This document shows positions 1 to 13,400 of a stretch of 64,000 bases of DNA, in pieces. A program made the translations under genes and the position numbers. The stretch covers positions 212,530,297 to 212,594,296 of the forward strand of contig CM070874.1 of assembly GCA_036365515.1 (NCBI GenBank), written 5' to 3'. This DNA is from Torymus aiolomorphi (Eukaryota; Arthropoda; Insecta; Hymenoptera; Torymidae). The notes under the pieces are model-generated. The model searched no databases, was not told the DNA's origin, and saw only the letters and a program-made list of their open reading frames with translations. The stretch's first letter is position 1, and every line of letters begins with the position of its first letter.

Positions 1-309
1 CGCCGACAATAGATAAATACACAGCGAAAACGTGGTCGACAAGGGAAACGGCATTGAGGCAGTACACGGGGATGCCGAAGTGAGGTTAGCAATATCCGAA
101 ACATTTTTACATGTGTTGGAGCAGTCAATCACAAACTCCACGAATACGTCGGTTCCCCATTCCGGGTTTACAACACTGATGTAAAAATATTTTGCAAACA
201 AGTTAAAAATACTATAAATACAAATTTTTTAAAAAAAAAAAAGACAAGTAGGTTAGCCAATTTCCTGCAGACTCACTTTCAAAATTCAGGACATTGCACC
301 AAATCATTG
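1..309. other. Non-coding left edge, no gene seen
   Basis: I see no coding frame or RNA motif here. A poly-A run lies at about 228-242. From about 310 the sequence enters the ~286-bp repeat family annotated next. Confidence 0.5.
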
Positions 310-997
310 CCCAAGTTCAGAGGTTGCCGATGTCCACAAAAAATACTTCATTTGGTTCCAATAAAATAAAAGCCAGTAACAGCAGCAGCTCAAGACATCG
401 TGATGTCATCTACGGCAGCTCTTCACCCTAGGCAATAAAGTAAAATTAAAACATGATTAAATTGGTAGGGGCAGAGCACAGAGAAGCCATGCCTCTGTCA
501 AAGAGAAGGGAAGAGTTGCAGGATAGGTGTTACTTGTATAGCAAAAAAAAGTTAACCTTCTTACAGCAAACTACTCACCACAAAATTTTTCCAAAAAGTT
601 CAGGGGTTGCCGATGTCCACATAAAACCCTCCATCATTTGGTATAAATAAAAAGAAAACCGATAACAGCAGCAGCTCAAGACGTCGCGATGTCATCTACG
701 ACAGCTCTTCACCCTAGGCAATAAAGTAAAATTAAAACATGATTAAATTGGTAGGGACGGGGAACTAAGGAGCCATGCCTCTGTCAAAGGGAAGGGAAGA
801 GTTGCAGGATAGGTGTTACTTGTATAGTAAAAAAAAGTTAACCTTCTTACAGCAAACTACTCACCACAAAATTTTTCCAAAAAGTTCAGGGGTTGCCGAT
901 GTCCACATAAAAAGAAAACCGGTAACAGCAGTAGCTCAAGACGTCGTGATGTCATCTATGGCAGCTCTTCACCCTAGGCAAGAAAGTAAATTTAAAA
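310..997 (+). repeat. ~286-bp tandem repeat family B, left block
   Basis: This block holds one partial and two nearly full copies of a ~286-bp unit. The phrase 'acatgattaaattgg' recurs at 451 and 737, and its start 'aaaacat' again near 994. Each unit also contains 'gttaaccttcttacagc', a 'ggttgccgatgtccac' motif and a 'ctcttcaccctaggca' motif. Short open frames inside it (453-650, 775-1077) are the same repeat read twice and have no recognisable domain. The family reappears at 17.65-18.64 kb and once at 20.72-20.99 kb, in the same orientation. Confidence 0.85.
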
Positions 998-1392
998 CAT
1001 CGGAGATAAGACAACGGAGTCGCAAGGCCCGAAGGTGTCCCACGCCTACCTTGTTGATCCGCTTCAAAGCCATTTGACGCGCTGTGTCGTGTGTCAATTA
1101 TCAGTATCTTGCGGCCCTTGGCGCCCAGGGGGACTGACGGACTGCGACTGTGCAGCAGCAGCAGCGGCGGTGGCGGTGACAGCGGCGGCGACGGCGCAGC
1201 AGCAACAGAAGGTAAGAGCGGTACGACGTCGCGGCAGACTGCTGGCGAAGATGCGCACGGCCCCGGGGGTTCACAATCGGTGCAGTGGCACACGCAGAGC
1301 TGGGACACATGGAGAGAGCAGAGAGCGCAGAGAAGAGTCACAGAGAGGAGCGAGCGAGATCTTAGATTAGGATCTTTGATTAGATTTATTAT
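998..1392 (+). repeat. GC-rich segment C with CAG/CGG triplets, left copy
   Basis: This segment begins near 'gacaacggagtcgcaagg' and runs into trinucleotide-rich sequence (cagcagcagcggcgg) and then a purine-rich stretch. A strongly similar copy lies at 19093-19480 on the other side of the satellite, in the same orientation. Open frames on both strands are low-complexity products of the triplets, so I do not call a gene. It directly abuts the first satellite monomer. Confidence 0.75.
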
Positions 1393-1584
1393 CTTGTATA
1401 TTTAATTTCAGACTTTTTCAATCAGCCAGTGTTGGGGAAATGACTTTTTTCTTAAAAATTTCGTGAAAAACACACAAAAAAGGCAATAACTGCACACTTT
1501 GTGATTATTTAGATCTCAAACTTGATATACAATCCCTCAGCATGTACACTATAGTGTGTCTAAAGTTTAAAATATTTGTAGAGA

Positions 1585-4500
1585 ATGGAAAAGCCTCTTT
1601 TAAACTCAAAAGTCGAAAAGACGCATGTGCATTTCCACGTAAGACCACTTGACCCTTGCTCAAAGTTTACCAAATGTCCTTACATAATGTACTACATGCT
1701 GAGGGATTGTATATTTAATTTAAAACTTTTTCAATCAGCCAGTGTTGGGGAAATGACTTTTTTCTTAAAAAATTTCCTGAAAGACACAAAAAAGGCAATA
1801 ACTGCACACTTAGTGATTATTTAGATCTCAAACTTGATATACAATCCCTCAGCATGCACACTATAGTGTGTCTAAAGTTTAAAATATTGGTAGAGAATGG
1901 AAAAGCCTCTTTCAACTCAAAAGTCGAAAAGAAGCATGAGCATTTGCAACTAAGATCACCTGACCCTTGCTCATAGTTTACCAACATGTCCTTACACAAT
2001 GTAATACATGCTGAGGGATTGTATATTTAATTTCAGACTTTTTCAATCAGCCAGTGTTGGTGAAATGACTTTTTTCTTAAAAATTTCCTGAAAAACACAC
2101 AAAAAAGGCAATAACTTTACACTTTATGATTATGTAGATTTCAAACTTGATATACAATCTCTCAGCATGTATAATATAGTGTGTATAGAGTTTAAAATAT
2201 TTGTAGAGAACGGAAACGCCTCTTTCGAACTCAAAAGTCGAAAAGACGCATGTGCATTTCCAACTAAGAGCTCTTGACCTTCGCTTAGAGTTTACCAGAA
2301 TGTTCACAAACAATGCAATGCATGCTGAGGGATTGTATATTTAATTTCAGACTTTTTCAATCAGCCAGTGTTGGGGAAATGACTTTTTTCTTAAAAATTT
2401 CCTGAAAAACACACAAAAAAGACAACAACTGCACACTTTGTGATTATTTAGATCTCAAACTTGATATACAATTCCTCAGCATGTACACTATAGTGTGTCT
2501 AAAGTTTAAAATAATTGTAGAGAATGGAAAAGCCTCTTTTCAACTGAAAAGTCGAAAAGACGCATGTGCATTTCCAACTAAGACCACCTGACCTTTGCTC
2601 ATAGTTTACCAAAATGTCCTTACACAATGTAATACATGCTGAGGGATTGTATATTTAATTTAAAACTTTTTCAATGAGCCAGTGTTGGGGAAATGACTTT
2701 TTTCTTAAAAAATTTCCTGAAAGACACACAAAAAAGGCAATAACTGCAAACTTTGTGATTATTTAGATCTCAAACTTGATATACAATCCCTCAGCATGCA
2801 CACTATAGTGTGTCTAAAGTTTAAAATATTGGTAGAGAATGGAAAAACCTCTTTTCAACTCAAAACTCGAAAAGACGCATGAGCATTTGCAACTAAGATC
2901 ACCTGACCCTTGCTCATAGTTTACCAACATGTCCTTACACAATGTAATACATGCTGAGGGATTGTATATTTAATTTCAGACTTTTTCAATCAGCCAGTGT
3001 TGGTGAAATGACTTTTTTCTTAAAAATTTCCTGAAAAACACACAAAAAAGGCAATAACTTTACACTTTGTGATTATGTAGATTTTAAACTTGATATACAA
3101 TCTCTCAGCATGTATAATATAGTGTGTATAGAGTTTAAAATATTTCTAGAGAACGGAAACGCCTCTTTCGAACTCAAAAGTCGAAAAGACGCATGTGCAT
3201 TTCCAACTAAGAGCTCTTGACCTTCGCTTAGAGTTTACCAGAATGTTCACAAACAATGCAATGCATGCTGAGGGATTGTATATTTAATTTCAGACTTTTT
3301 CAATCAGCCAGTGTTGGGGAAATGATTTTTTTCTTAAAAATTTCCTGAAAAACACACAAAAAAGACAACAACTGCACACTTTGTGATTATTTAGATCTCA
3401 AACTTGATATACAGTCCCTCAGCATGTACACTATAGTGTTTCTAAAGTTTAAAATAATTGTAGAGAATGGAAACGCCTCTTTCGAACTCAAAAGTAGAAA
3501 AGACGCATGTGCATTATTAACTAAGAGCTCCTGACCTTCGCTTAGAGTTTACCAGAATGTTCACACACAATGCAATGCATGCTGAGGGATTGTATATTTA
3601 ATTTCAGACTTTTTCAATCAGCCAGTGTTGGGGAAATGACTTTTTTCTTAAAAATTTCCTGAAAAACACACAAAGAAGGCAATAACTGCTCACTTTGTGA
3701 TTATTTATATCTCAAACATGAGATACAATCCCTCAGCATGTATACTATAGTGTGTCTAAAGATTAAAATATTTGTAGAGAATGGAAAAGCCTCTTTTAAA
3801 CTCAAAAAAAGTCGAAAAGACGCATGTGCATTTCCCAGTAAGACCACCTGACCCTTGCTCAAAGTTTACCAAAATGTCCTTACACAATGTAATACATGCT
3901 GAGGGATTGTATATTTAATTTAAAACTTTTTCAATCAGCCAGTTTTGGGGAAATGACTTTTTTCTTAAAAATTTCCTGAGAAACACACAAAAAAGGCAAT
4001 AACTGCACATATTGTGATTATTTAGATCTCAAACTTGATATACAATCCCTCAGCATGTACACTATAGTGTGTCTAAAGTTTAAAATGTTTGTAGAGAATG
4101 GAAAAGCCTCTTTTAAACTCAAAAGTCGAAAAGACGCATGTGCATTTCCACGTAAGACCACTTGACCCTTGCTCAAAGTTTACCAAATGTCCTTACATAA
4201 TGTACTACATGCTGAGGGATTGTATATTTAATTTAAAACTTTTTCAATCAGCCAGTGTTGGGGAAATGACTTTTTTCTTAAAAAATTTCCTGAAAGACAC
4301 ACAAAGAAGGCAATAACTGCACACTTTGTGATTATTTAGATCTCAAACTTGATATACAATCCCTCAGCATGCACACTATAGTGTGTCTAAAGTTTAAAAT
4401 ATTGGTAGAGAATGGAAAAGCCTCTTTTCAACTCAAAAGTCGAAAAGACGCATGAGCATTTGCAACTAAGATCACCTGACCCTTGCTCATAGTTTACCAA

Positions 4501-7500
4501 CATGTCCTTACACAATGTAATACATGCTGAGGGATTGTATATTTAATTTCAGACTTTTTCAATCAGCCAGTGTTGGTGAAATGACTTTTTTCTTAAAAAT
4601 TTCCTGACAAACACACAAAAAAGGCAATAACTTTACACTTTGTGATTATGTAGATTTCAAACTTGATATACAATCCCTCAGCATGTACAATATAGTGTGT
4701 CTAAAGTTTAAAATATTGGTAGAGAACGGAAACGCCTCTTTCGAACTCAAAAGTCGAAAAGACGCATGTGCATTTCCAACTAAGAGCTCTTGACCTTCGC
4801 TTAGAGTTTACCAGAATGTTCACAAACAATGCAATGCATGCTGAGGGATTGTATATTTAATTTCAGACTTTTTCAATCAGCCAGTGTTGGGGAAATGACT
4901 TTTTTCTTAAAAATTTCCTGAAAAACACACAAAAAATACAACAACTGCACACTTTGTGATTATTTAGATCTCAAACTTGATATACAATCCCTCAGCATGT
5001 ACACTATAGTGTGTCTAAAGTTTAAAATAATTGAAGAGAATGTTAAAGCCTCTTTTCAACTGAAAAGTCGAAAAGACGCATGTGCATTTCCAACTAAGAC
5101 CACCTGACCTTTGCTCACAGTTTACCAAAATGTCCTTACACAATGTAATACATGCTGAGGGATTGTATATTTAATTTAAAACTTTTTCAAACAGCCAGTG
5201 TTGGGGAAATGACTTTTTTCTTAAAAAATTTCCTGAAAGACACACAAAAAAGGCAATAACGGCACACTTTGTGATTATTTAGATCTCAAACTTGATATAC
5301 AATCCCTCAGCATGCACACTATAGTGTGTCTAAAGTTTAAAATATTGGTAGAGAATGGAAAAGCCTCTTTTCAACTTAAAAGTCGAAAAGACGCATGAGC
5401 ATTTGCAACTAAGATCACCTGACCCTTGCTCATAGTTTACCAACATGTCCTTACACAATGTAATACATGCTGAGGGATTGTATATTTAATTTCAGACTTT
5501 TTCAATCAGCCAGTGTTGGTGAAATGACTTTTTTCTTAAAAATTTCCTGAAAAACACACAAAAAAGGCAATTACTTTACACTTTGTGATTATGTAGATTT
5601 CAAACTTGATATACAATCTCTCAGCATGTATAATATAGTGTGTATAGAGTTTAAAATATTTGTAGAGAACGGAAACGCCTCTTTCGAACTCAAAAGTCGA
5701 AAAGACGCATGTGCATTTCCAACTAAGAGCTCTTGACCTTCGCTTAGAGTTTACCAGAATGTTCACAAACAATGCAATGCATGCTGAGGGATTGTATATT
5801 TAATTTCAGACTTTTTCAATCAGCCAGTGTTGGGGAAATGATTTTTTTCTTAAAAATTTCCTGAAAAACACACAAAAAAGACAACAACTGCACACTTTGT
5901 GATTATTTAGATCTCAAACTTGATATACAGTCCCTCAGCATGTACACTATAGTGTGTCTAAAGTTTAAAATAATTGTAGAGAATGGAAACGCCTCTTTCG
6001 AACTCAAAAGTAGAAAAGACGCATGTGCATTATTAACTAAGAGCTCCTGACCTTCGCTTAGAGTTTACCAGAATATTCACACACAATGCAATGCATGCTG
6101 AGGGATTGTATATTTAATTTCAGACTTTTTCAATCAGCCAGTGTTGGGGAAATGACTTTTTTCGTAAAAATTTCCTGAAAAACACACAAAGAAGGCAATA
6201 ACTGCTCACTTTGTGATTATTTAGATCTCAAACATGAGATACAATCCCTCAGCATGTACACTATAGTGTGTCTAAAGATTAAAATATTTGTAGAGAATGG
6301 AAAAGCCTCTTTTAAACTCAAAAAAAGTCGAAAAGACGCATGTGCATTTCCCAGTAAGACCACCTGACCCTTGCTCAAAGTTTACCAAAATGTCCTTACA
6401 CAATGTAATACATGCTGAGGGATTGTATATTTAATTTAAAACTTTTTCAATCAGCCAGTTTTGGGGAAATGACTTTTTTCTTAAAAATTTCCTGAGAAAC
6501 ACACAAAAAAGGCAATAACTGCACATATTGTGATTATTTAGATCTCAAACTTGATATACAATCCCTCAGCATGTACACTATAGTGTGTCTAAAGTTTAAA
6601 ATGTTTGTAGAGAATGGAAAAGCCTCTTTTAAACTCAAAAGTCGAAAAGACGCATGTGCATTTCCACGTAAGACCACTTGACCCTTGCTCAAAGTTTACC
6701 AAATGTCCTTACATAATGTACTACATGTTGAGGGATTGTATATTTAATTTAAAAATTTTTCAATCAGCTAGTGTTGGGGAAATGACTTTTTTCTTAAAAA
6801 ATTTCCTGAAAGACACACAAAAAAGGCAATAACTGCACACTTTGTGATTATTTAGATCTCAAACTTGATATACAATCCCTCAGCATGCACACTATAGTGT
6901 GTCAAAAGTTTAAAATATTGGTAGAGAATGGAAAAGCCTCTTTTCAACTCAAAAGTCGAAAAGACGCATGAGCATTTGCAACTAAGATCACCTGACCCTT
7001 GCTCATAGTTTACCAACATGTCCTTACACAATGTAATACATGCTGAGGGATTGTATATTTAATTTCAGACTTTTTCAATCAGCCAGTGTTGGTGAAATGA
7101 CTTTTTTCTTAAAAATTTCCTGACAAACACACAAAAAAGGCAATAACTTTACACTTTGTGATTATGTAGATTTCAAACTTGATATACAATCCCTCAGCAT
7201 GTACAATATAGTGTGTCTAAAGTTTAAAATATTGGTAGAGAACGGAAACGCCTCTTTCGAACTCAAAAGTCGAAAAGACGCATGTGCATTTCCAACTAAG
7301 AGCTCTTGACCTTCGCTTAGAGTTTACCAGAATGTTCACAAACAATGCAATGCATGCTGAGGGATTGTATATTTAATTTCAGACTTTTTCAATCAGCCAG
7401 TGTTGGGGAAATGACTTTTTTCTTAAAAGTTTCCTGAAAAACACACAAAAAAGACAACAACTGCACACTTTGTGATTATTTAGATCTCAAACTTGATATA

Positions 7501-9250
7501 CAATCCCTCAGCATGTACACTATAGTGTGTCTAAAGTTTAAAATAATTGAAGAGAATGTTAAAGCCTCTTTTCAACTGAAAAGTCGAAAAGACGCATGTG
7601 CATTTCCAACTAAGACCACCTGACCTTTGCTCACAGTTTACCAAAATGTCCTTACACAATGTAATACATGCTGAGGGATTGTATATTTAATTTAAAACTT
7701 TTTCAAACAGCCAGTGTTGGGGAAATGACTTTTTTCTTAAAAAATTTCCTGAAAGACACACAAAAAAGGCAATAACGGCACACTTTGTGATTATTTAGAT
7801 CTCAAACTTGATATACAATCCCTCAGCATGCACACTATAGTGTGTCTAAAGTTTAAAATATTGGTAGAGAATGGAAAAGCCTCTTTTCAACTCAAAAGTC
7901 GAAAAGACGCATGAGCATTTGCAACTAAGATCACCTGACCCTTGCTCATAGTTTACCAACATGTCCTTACACAAAGTAATACATGCTGAGGGATTGTATA
8001 TTTAATTTCAGACTTTTTCAATCAGCCAGTGTTGGTGAAATGACTTTTTTCTTAAAAATTTCCTGAAAAACACACAAAAAAGGCAATTACTTTACACTTT
8101 GTGATTATGTAGATTTCAACTTGATATACAATCTCTCAGCATGTATAATATAGTGTGTATAGAGTTTAAAATATTTGTAGAGAACGGAAACGCCTCTTTC
8201 GAACTCAAAAGTCGAAAAGACGCATGTGCATTTCCAACTAAGAGCTCTTGACCTTCGCTTAGAGTTTACCAGAATGTTCACAAACAATGCAATGCATGCT
8301 GAGGGATTGTATATTTAATTTCAGACTTTTTCAATCAGCCAGTGTTGGGGAAATGATTTTTTTCTTAAAAATTTCCTGAAAAACACACAAAAAATACAAC
8401 AACTGCACACTTTGTGATTATTTAGATCTCAAACTTGATATACAGTCCCTCAGCATGTACACTATAGTGTGTCTAAAGTTTAAAATAATTGTAGAGAATG
8501 GAAACGCCTCTTTCGAACTCAAAAGTCGAAAAGACGCATGTGCATTATTAACTAAGAGCTCCTGACCTTCGCTTAGAGTTTACCAGAATGTCCACACACA
8601 ATGCAATGCATGCTGAGGGATTGTATATTTAATTTCAGACTTTTTCAATCAGCCAGTGTTGGGGAAATGACTTTTTTCGTAAAAATTTCCTGAAAAACAC
8701 ACAAAGAAGGCAATAACTGCTCACTTTGTGATTATTTAGATCTCAAACATGACATACAATCCCTCAGCATGTACACTATAGTGTGTCTAAAGATTAAAAT
8801 ATTTGTAGAGAATGGAAAAGCCTCTTTTAAACTCAAAAAAAGTCGAAAAGACGCATGTGCATTTCCAAGTAAGACCACCTGACCCTTGCCCAAAGTTTAC
8901 CAAAATGTCCTTACACAATGTAATACATGCTGAGGGATTGTATATTTAATTTAAAACTTTTTCAATCAGCCAGTTTTGGGGAAATGACTTTTTTCTTAAA
9001 AATTTCCTGAGAAACACGCAAAAAAGGCAATAACTGCACATATTGTGATTATTTATATCTCAAACTTGATATACAATCCCTCAGCATGTACACTATAGTG
9101 TGTCTAAAGTTTAAAATATTTGTAGAGAATGGAAAAGCCTCTTTTAAACTCAAAAGTCGAAAAGACGCATGTGCATTTGCAACTAAGACCACCTGACCCT
9201 TGCTCATAGTTTACCAAAATGTCCTTACACAATGTAATACATGCTGACGG
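1585..9250 (+). repeat. Higher-order repeat block, 8-monomer period (~2516 bp)
   Basis: Diagnostic variants recur at ~2516 bp, which is eight monomers. One monomer type starts its open frame at 1585, 4098 and 6614 (spacings 2513 and 2516). Another type ends its reverse-strand frame at 5772 and 8287 (2515). The block therefore holds about three higher-order units. Type order near 2.0-3.3 kb departs from the regular order, which suggests a local rearrangement: the same monomer type occurs at ~2077 and again ~943 bp later. Confidence 0.85.
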
Positions 9251-10499
9251 ATTGTATATTTAATTTCAGACTTTTTCAATCAGCCAGTGTTGGGGAAATG
9301 ACTTTTTTCTTAAAAATTTCCTGAAAAACACACAAAAAAAGGCAATAACTGCACACTTTGTGATTATTTAGATCTCAAACTTGATATACAATCCCTCAGC
9401 ATGTACACTATAGTGTGTCTAAAGTTTAAAATATTTGTAGAGAATGGAAAAGTCTCTTTTAAACTCAAAAGTCGAAAAGACGCATGTGCATTTCCACGTA
9501 AGACCACTTGGCCCTTGCTCAAAGTTTACCAAATGTCCTTACATAATGTACTACATGCTGACGGATTGTATATTTAATTTAAAACTTTTTCAATCAGCCA
9601 GTGTTGGGGAAATGACTTTTTTCTTAAAAAATTTCCTGAAAGACACACAAAAAAGGCAATAACTGCACACTTTGTGATTATTTAGATCTCAAACTTGATA
9701 TACAATCCCTCAGCATGCACACTATAGTGTGTCTAAAGTTTAAAATATTTGTAGAGAATGGAAAAGCCTCTTTTCAACTCAAAAGTCGAAAAGACGCATG
9801 TGCATTTGCAACTAAGATCACCTGACCCTTGCTCATAGTTTACCAACATGTCCTTACACAATGTAATACATGCTGAGGGATTATATATTTAATTTCAGAC
9901 TTTTTCAATCAGCCAGTGTTGGTGAAATGACTTTTTTCTTAAAAATTTCCTGAAAAACACACAAAAAAGGCAATAACTGCACACTTTGTGATTATGTAGA
10001 TTTCAAACTTGATATACAATCTCTCAGCATGTATAATATAGTGTGTATAGAGTTTAAAATATTTGTTGAGAACGGAAACGCCTCTTTCGAACTCAAAAGT
10101 CGAAAAGACGCATGTGCATTTCCAACTAAGAGCTCTTGACCTTCGCTTAGAGTTTACCAGAATGTTCACACACAATGCAATGCATGCTGAGGGATTGTAT
10201 ATTTAATTTCAGACTTTTTCAATCAGCCAGTGTTGGGGAAATGACTTTTTTCTTAAAAATTTCCTGAAAAACACACAAAAAAGACAACAACTGCACACTT
10301 TGTGATTATTTAGATCTCAAACTTGATATACAATCCCTCAGCATGTACACTATAGTGTGTCTAAAGTTTAAAATAATTGTAGAGAATGGAAAAGCCTCTT
10401 TTCAACTGAAAAGTCGAAAAGACGCATGTGCATTTCCAACTAAGACCACCTGACCTTTGCTCATAGTTTACCAAAATGTCCTTACACAATGTAATACAT

Positions 10500-13400
10500 G
10501 CTCAGGTATTGTATATTTAATTTAAAACTTTTTCAATCAGCCAGTGTTGGGGAAATGACTTTTTTCTTAAAAATTTCTTGAAAAACACACAAAAAAGGCA
10601 ATAACAGCACACTTTGTGATTATTTAGATCTCAAACTTGATATACAATCCCTCAGCATGTACACTATAGTGTGCAAAAGTTTAAAATATTTGTAGAGAAT
10701 GGAAAAGCCTCATTTGAACTCAAAAGTGGAGAAGAGGCATGTGCATTTCCAATTAAGACCACCTGACCTTTTTTTTTTTTGCTCATAGTTTACCAAAATG
10801 TCCGTATACAATGTAATACATGCTCAGGGATTGTATATTTAATTTAAAACTTTTTCAATCAGCCAGTGTTGGGGAAATGACTTTTTTCTTAAAAATTTCC
10901 TGAAAAACACACAAAAAAGGCAATAACTGCACACTTTGTGATTATTTAGATCTCAAACTTGATATACAATCCCTCAGCATGCACACTATAGTGTGTCTAA
11001 AGTTTAAAATATTTGTAGCGAATGGAAAAGCCTCTTTTCAACTCAAAAGTCGAATAGACGCATGTGCATTTCCAACTAAGACCACCTGACCTTTGCTCAT
11101 AGTTTACCAAAATGTCCTTACACAATGTAATACATGCTCAGGGATTGTATATTTAATTTAAAACTTTTTCAATCAGCCAGTGTTGGGGAAATGACTTTTT
11201 TCTTAAAAATTTCCTGAAAAACACACAAAAAAGGCAATAACTGCACACTTTGTGATTATTTAGATCTCAAACTTGATATACAATCCCTCAGCATGTACAC
11301 TATAGTGTGCAAAAGTTTAAAATATTTGTAGAGAACGGAAACGCCTCTTTCGAACTCAAAAGTCGAAAAGACGCATGTGCATTTCCAACTAAGAGCTCTT
11401 GACCTTCGCTTAGAGTTTACCAGAATGTTCACACACAATGCAATGCATGCTGAGGGATTGTATATTTAATTTCAGAGTTTTTCAATCAGCCAGTGTTGGG
11501 GAAATGGCTTTTTGCTTCAAAATTTCCTGAAAAACACACAAAAAAGACAATAACTGCACATTTTGTGATTATTTAGATCTCAAACTTGATATACAATCCC
11601 ACAGCATGTACACTATAGTGTGTCTAAAGTTTAAAATATTTGTAGAGAATGGAAAAGCCTCTTTTAAACTCAAAAGTCGAAAAGACGCATGTGCATTTGC
11701 AACTAAGGCCACCTGACCCTTGCTCATAGTTTACCAAAATGTCCTTACACAATGTAATACATGCTGACGGATTGTATATTTAATTTCAGATTTTTTCAAT
11801 CAGCCAGTGTTGGGGAAATGACTTTTTTCTTAAAAATTTCCTGAAAAACACACAAAAAAGGCAATAACTGCACACTTTGTGATTATTTAGATCTCAAACT
11901 TGATATACAATCCCTCAGCATGTACACTATAGTGTGTCTAAAGTTTAAAATATTTGTAGAGAATGGAATAGCCTCTTTTAAACCAAAAGTCGAAAAGACG
12001 CATGTGCATTTCCACGTAAGACCACCTGACCCTTGCTCATAGTTTACCAAAATGTCCTTACACAATGTAATACATGCTGACGGATTGTATATTTAATTTC
12101 AGATTTTTTCAATCAGCCAGTGTTGGGGAAATGACTTTTTTCTTAAAAATTTCCTGAAAGACACACAAAAAAGGCAATAACTGCACACTTTGTGATTATT
12201 TAGATCTCAAACTTGATATACAATCCCTCAGCATGCACACTATAGTGTGTCTAAAGTTTAAAATATTGGTAGAGAATGGAAAAGCCTCTTTTCAACTCAA
12301 AAGTTGAAAAGACGCATGAGCATTTGCAACTAAGATCACCTGACCATTGCTCATAGTTTACCAACATGTCCTTACACAATGTAATACATGCTGAGGGATT
12401 TTATATTTAATTTCAGATATTTTCAATCAGCCAGTGTTGGTGAAATGACTTTTTTCTTAAAAATTTCCTGAAAAACACACAAAAAAGGCAATAACTTTAC
12501 ACTTTGTGATTATGTAGATTTCAAACTTGATATACAATCTCTCAGCATGTATAATATAGTGTGTATAGAGTTTAAAATATTTGTAGAGAACGGAAACGCC
12601 TCTTTCGAACTCAAAAGTCGAAAAGACGCATGTGCATTTCCAACTAAGAGCTCTTGACCTTCGCTTAGAGTTTACCAGAATGTTCACAAACAATGCAATG
12701 CATGCTGAGGGATTGTATATTTAATTTCAGACTTTTTCAATCAGCCAGTGTTGGGGAAATAACTTTTTTCTTAAAAATTTCCTGAAAAACACACAAAAAA
12801 GACAACAACTGCACACTTTGTGATTATTTAGATCTCAAACTTGATATACAATCCCTCAGCATGTACACTATAGTGTGTCTAAAGTTTAAAATAATTGTAG
12901 AGAATGGAAAAGCCTCTTTTCAACTGAAAAGTCGAAAAGACGCATGTGCATTTCCAACTAAGACCACCTGACCTTTGCTCATAGTTTACCAAAATGTCCT
13001 TACACAATGTAATACATGCTCAGGGATTGTATATTTAATTTAAAACTTTGTCAATCAGCCAGTGTTGGGGAAATGTCTTTTTTCTTAAAAATTTCCTGAA
13101 AAACACACAAAAAAGGCAATAACTGCACACTTTGTGATTATTTAGATCTCAAACTTGATATACAATCCCTCAGCATGTACACTATAGTGTGTCTAAAGTT
13201 TAAAATATTTGTAGAGAATGGAAAAGCCTCTTTTGAACTCAAAAGTGGAAAAGAGGCATGTGCATTTCCAATTAAGACCACCTGACCTTTTTTTTTTTTG
13301 CTCATAGTTTACCAAAATGTCCGTACACAATGTAATACATGCTCAGGGATTGTATATTTAATTTCAGACTTTTTCAATCAGCCAGTGTTGGGGAAATGGC

